Shown in pieces: positions 5,507 to 8,181 of a DNA stretch of 8,181 nucleotides. The translations under genes and the position numbers were made by a program. The notes beneath the pieces are model-generated. The model had not been told where the DNA came from. It did not search any database and saw nothing but the letters and a program-made list of their open reading frames with translations. Source of the DNA: Candidatus Omnitrophota bacterium (GTDB lineage Bacteria; Omnitrophota; Gorgyraeia; Gygaellales; Profunditerraquicolaceae); contig VGKF01000028.1 of the NCBI GenBank assembly GCA_016867175.1, forward strand, positions 1 through 8,181, written 5' to 3'. Numbering within the stretch: the first letter of the stretch is position 1; each line of letters begins with the position of its first letter.

Positions 5507-6294
5507 TTATGGTAAAACTAAGAGAGTTGGGGCAGGCGCAGATTTATAATGCCCAGGAGCTACAGTTAAAAGAAGGAGATTATGTAATAGTGGAGCATGA
5601 CCGCGGAATGGATTACGGACAAATAGTCTGTCTTAAGGGAGCGGCGCTGGAGCAGGGCCCCAAAGAATCTCCTAAAAAGATAGTGCGTTTAGCCAAAGAC
5701 ACTGATATCAAGCAGATCGAGGATAACCGGGTCAAGGCCAAGGAGGCATTTAATACCTGCTCTGAAAAGATAGCCGGTCATAAATTGGATATGAAGCTGG
5801 TACAGGCAGAGTATTCATTTGACCGCTCCAAGATACTTTTTTATTTCACTGCTAACGGCAGGGTTGATTTTAGGGAATTAGTCAAAGACTTAGCCAAGAT
5901 ATTTAAGGCCAGGATCGAGCTGCGCCAAATCGGCGTGCGCGATGAAGCCAAGCTGTTTGGGGGCTTCGGCTCCTGCGGCAGGGAGCTCTGTTGTGCCAGG
6001 TTCTTAAGAGATTTTGAACCTGTGACTATCAAGATGGCAAAAGAGGAAGGCCTGCCCCTAAATCCGCCCAAAATCTCGGGTCTTTGCGGGAGACTGATGT
6101 GCTGTCTTTCCTTTGAATATGAGACCTATAAGATGCTCTCTCGCGGGCTGCCACGCGAAGGAGAGAGGCTGCACCTGCAGCAGGGCAAGGGTAAGGTTAT
6201 CACTATTAATGTATTCAAGCGCAGTGCTACCGTTGAGCTGGAGGACGGCACGCAGATAGAAGTAAGTTATAAGGAAAAGGAGCATGACAAGTAA
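5494..6294 (+). CDS. ricT: PSP1-domain protein, RicT/YaaT family
   Basis: In Bacillus RicT works with RicA and RicF in a complex carrying [4Fe-4S] clusters that affects RNase Y-dependent mRNA processing, sporulation, competence and biofilm formation. The visible PSP1 pattern is strong: LKEGDYVIVEHDRGMDYGQIV (25-45), YSFDRSKILFYFTANGRVDFREL (107-129), RIELRQIGVRDEAKLFGGFGSCGRELCC (140-167), then SGLCGRLMCCLSFEYETY (195-212). Six cysteines in two matching clusters (C161, C166, C167; C198, C203, C204) are candidate cluster or metal ligands. The tail from about 218 (LPREGERL...GKGKVITINVFKRSATVELEDG) looks like a small beta domain. ATG 5494 was chosen because AAAGGTG lies just upstream; ATG 5509, two bases after the holB stop, is an alternative that shortens the protein by five residues. 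No RicA or RicF gene is visible nearby, so its partners here are unknown. Confidence 0.9.
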   Translation: MPRLIMVKLRELGQAQIYNAQELQLKEGDYVIVEHDRGMDYGQIVCLKGAALEQGPKESPKKIVRLAKDTDIKQIEDNRVKAKEAFNTCSEKIAGHKLDMKLVQAEYSFDRSKILFYFTANGRVDFRELVKDLAKIFKARIELRQIGVRDEAKLFGGFGSCGRELCCARFLRDFEPVTIKMAKEEGLPLNPPKISGLCGRLMCCLSFEYETYKMLSRGLPREGERLHLQQGKGKVITINVFKRSATVELEDGTQIEVSYKEKEHDK

Positions 6295-7798
6295 GTTTTA
6301 TATAACCACTCCCATATATTATGTGAATGCTTCTGCGCACATAGGGCATTCCTATACTACTATTGCAGCGGATACGCTGGCGCGTTATAACCGTAATCTT
6401 CTGGGAAAGGATAAGGTTAGGTTCCTTACCGGTACAGATGAACACGGACAGAAGATTCAGCGCGCCGCCGAGAAGGAAGGTTTAAGCCCGCAGCAATTTA
6501 CCGATAAGATAGTCCCCACCTTTAAAAACCTTTGGGCCAAGCTGGATATCTCTTACGATGATTTTATCCGTACTACCGAAGAGCGCCATATCCGCGCTGT
6601 GCAACGGGTCCTTGAGATACTCCATGCTAAAAATGAAATTTATGCTGCGCAGTATGAAGGATGGTATTGCATTCCCTGCGAGACCTTCTGGACAGAAATG
6701 CAGCTTGTAGAGAATGCCTGCCCTGACTGTAAGAGGCCGGTTGAGAAGATACAGGAGAGCAATTATTTCTTTAAGATATCCGCTTACCAGGACTGGCTTA
6801 TCGATTATTTAAAGAGCCACCTTGATTTTATCAGGCCCGCAAGCCGCCATGAAGAGGTATGCAGGTTTCTTGAGCTCAATAAACTTACTGATCTATGTAT
6901 CTCCCGGCCGCAAGAGCGCCTGGGCTGGGGGATACCATTTTCTTTCAGCCCGGAACATGTTACGTATGTCTGGTTTGACGCGCTTATAAATTACATAAGC
7001 GCGGTGGGTTCATTTGACGATAAGGGAAGATATGTTTCTGAGTGGTGGGGTGATGATGTTAAAGTAGTACACCTTATCGGGAAGGATATTTTAAGGCAGC
7101 ATGCGGTTTACTGGCCGATAATACTAAAAGCATTAGGGATAAGGATGCCGGATACGGTATTCGCGCATGGTTGGTGGATGTTGGGAGAGGATAAAATGTC
7201 CAAGTCGCGCGGTAACGTAGTATCGCCCCTGGAGATGGTGGATAAGTTTGGCGTAGATGTCTACAGGTATTTTTTGTTACGTGATGTACCCTTTGGTCTG
7301 GACGGTAATTTCTCAGAGGATGCGTTAATTAAAAGGTTTAACAGCGACCTGGCCAATGACTTGGGTAATCTTGTATACCGCACGCTGACAATGATTGAGA
7401 AGTATTATCAAGGTAATGTCCCGCAGGGTGAGTTTAAAGCCGCTGACGCCCAGGCAGAAGCTATAGGTGTTAAAATAGCGCATCTTGGCCATAGGCTTGC
7501 CTCTAACCTTGGCGCAGGAGATTATAACTTCAGCCTGGCTTTGGAGAGTATTTGGGAACTGATTAATATGGCAAATAAATATGTTGAAGATAGCAAGCCC
7601 TGGAATCTTTCCAAAGAAGGTAAGACAGAAGAACTGCGTAATTTTATTTTGGTGCTGGTTGGAGTCATTAGAAAGGTCTCTGCGGCAATAGCGCCTTTTA
7701 TGCCGCAAGCAGCAGTCTCCATAAAAGAGCAGATAGGCCAGAATGAGATCAAAAAAGGTAATCCCTTATTTCCCCGCATAGAGATTAAGAAAGTATAA
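6284..7798 (+). CDS. metG: Methionyl-tRNA synthetase (MetG), short form
   Basis: MetRS charges initiator and elongator tRNA-Met. Motifs of the class I core: FYITTPIYYVNASAHIGHSY (5-24) with HIGH at 19-22, TGTDEHG (49-55), a Cys4 zinc knuckle WYCIPCETFW...CPDCKRP (C129, C132, C146, C149), GWGIPF (214-219), YVWFDALINYISAVG (228-242), GKDILRQHAVYWP (266-278), and KMSKSRGNVVSP (304-315). The anticodon-binding helices follow, with DLGNLVYR and NKYVEDSKPWNL. At 504 residues it ends after the anticodon-binding domain and lacks the C-terminal EMAP/Trbp111-like tRNA-binding domain found in MetRS of about 650 residues; such short forms are well known. AAGGA at 6271-6275 is a well-spaced ribosome site. 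The ATG overlaps the ricT end by 11 bases, and tatD starts nine bases after the stop. Confidence 0.97.
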   Translation: MTSKFYITTPIYYVNASAHIGHSYTTIAADTLARYNRNLLGKDKVRFLTGTDEHGQKIQRAAEKEGLSPQQFTDKIVPTFKNLWAKLDISYDDFIRTTEERHIRAVQRVLEILHAKNEIYAAQYEGWYCIPCETFWTEMQLVENACPDCKRPVEKIQESNYFFKISAYQDWLIDYLKSHLDFIRPASRHEEVCRFLELNKLTDLCISRPQERLGWGIPFSFSPEHVTYVWFDALINYISAVGSFDDKGRYVSEWWGDDVKVVHLIGKDILRQHAVYWPIILKALGIRMPDTVFAHGWWMLGEDKMSKSRGNVVSPLEMVDKFGVDVYRYFLLRDVPFGLDGNFSEDALIKRFNSDLANDLGNLVYRTLTMIEKYYQGNVPQGEFKAADAQAEAIGVKIAHLGHRLASNLGAGDYNFSLALESIWELINMANKYVEDSKPWNLSKEGKTEELRNFILVLVGVIRKVSAAIAPFMPQAAVSIKEQIGQNEIKKGNPLFPRIEIKKV

Positions 7799-7807
7799 CT
7801 CCCGTCT

Positions 7808-8181
7808 ATGTTAATAGATACCCATTGCCATCTGGATTTTCCCGATTTTGATAAAGACAGAAAAGAAGTGGTTAAAAGAGCCAATGATGCCGGTATCGGC
7901 TATATCGTCAATATCGGCTCAAGCCTGGAAGGGTCAAGAAGGTCCTTAGGGCTGGCAAGGGAATTCTCTTGCGTTTACGCCACAGTCGGAATTCACCCCC
8001 ATGAAGCAGATAAGATTAACCAGCAGGCCTTAGATGAGATCAGGGTATTGGCAGGTAGCGATAGAGTAGTGGCTATCGGAGAGATCGGCTTGGATTACTA
8101 TAAAGGATACTCTAAGCCGGAAAACCAGAAACCGCTCTTTTTATCTTTATTAAGACTAGCCAAAGAAATTAGCCTCCCCTT
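7808..8181 (+). CDS. tatD: TatD-family metal-dependent hydrolase, N-terminal part, cut by window end
   Basis: The frame stays open from ATG 7808 to the end of the window (124 codons plus two bases). TatD proteins of about 255-265 residues are metal-dependent TIM-barrel hydrolases described as DNases. Visible motifs: LIDTHCHLDFPDFD (2-15) with the metal-binding H6 and H8, GYIVNIGSS (31-39), YATVGIHPHEA (57-67) with H63, and the block VVAIGEIGLDYYKG (87-100) with the metal ligand E92. The M-L-I-D-T-H-C-H-L-D beginning is the usual family start, so the start is secure even though no clear Shine-Dalgarno lies upstream. It follows metG after nine bases, a very common pairing in bacteria. The other C-terminal metal ligands lie outside the window and cannot be checked. 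Confidence 0.95.
   Translation, partial: MLIDTHCHLDFPDFDKDRKEVVKRANDAGIGYIVNIGSSLEGSRRSLGLAREFSCVYATVGIHPHEADKINQQALDEIRVLAGSDRVVAIGEIGLDYYKGYSKPENQKPLFLSLLRLAKEISLP

Noticed and set aside
7325..7884. Minus-strand frames of 120-127 codons across the end of metG
   Set aside because: They are antisense to conserved MetRS and TatD sequence, with no motif or ribosome-site support.

Overview
The window is a compact bacterial housekeeping region. All ten recognisable genes are on the + strand, most joined by start/stop overlaps or gaps of a few bases. There are no phage, plasmid, transposase, rRNA, tRNA or CRISPR features. GC content is moderate. Composition, the gene set and a short-form CysE, RicT and TRAM protein of Bacillus style would fit an uncultivated lineage such as Omnitrophota or a related candidate phylum. 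That is an impression only; no marker here fixes the taxonomy.

Block A (1-3740) runs yacL-like PIN/TRAM protein (3' end only), ispD, ispF, cysE, cysS. It resembles the Bacillus yacL-ispD-ispF-gltX-cysE-cysS cluster but has no gltX and no mrnC/trmH after cysS. It combines two steps of the MEP isoprenoid pathway (IspD, IspF) with cysteine supply (CysE) and cysteine use in translation (CysS). The 132-base cysE-cysS gap holds nested inverted repeats. The last is a perfect 9-bp hairpin that overlaps the cysS ribosome-binding site, so it may be a regulatory leader.

The junction (3741-3963) has no gene. It holds a roughly 180-bp palindromic element with a long interrupted closing stem around two inner arms. 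It looks like either a MITE-like repeat or a structured RNA.

Block B (3964-8181) runs tmk, holB, ricT (PSP1 domain), metG, tatD (cut by the window end). This is the order seen in the Bacillus tmk-holB-ricT-metS-tatD region. It covers dTTP supply, the clamp loader, an Fe-S linked RNA-processing/signalling factor, methionyl-tRNA charging and a TatD-type metal-dependent hydrolase. Genes tmk to metG overlap by 11-13 bases, which implies a translationally coupled operon.

The points most worth a second look are the palindrome at the junction of the two blocks, the structured cysS leader, a hydrophobic N-terminal extension on CysE, and a drop in GC with an atypical C-terminus in the second half of cysS. 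I saw no clearly new multi-gene system.
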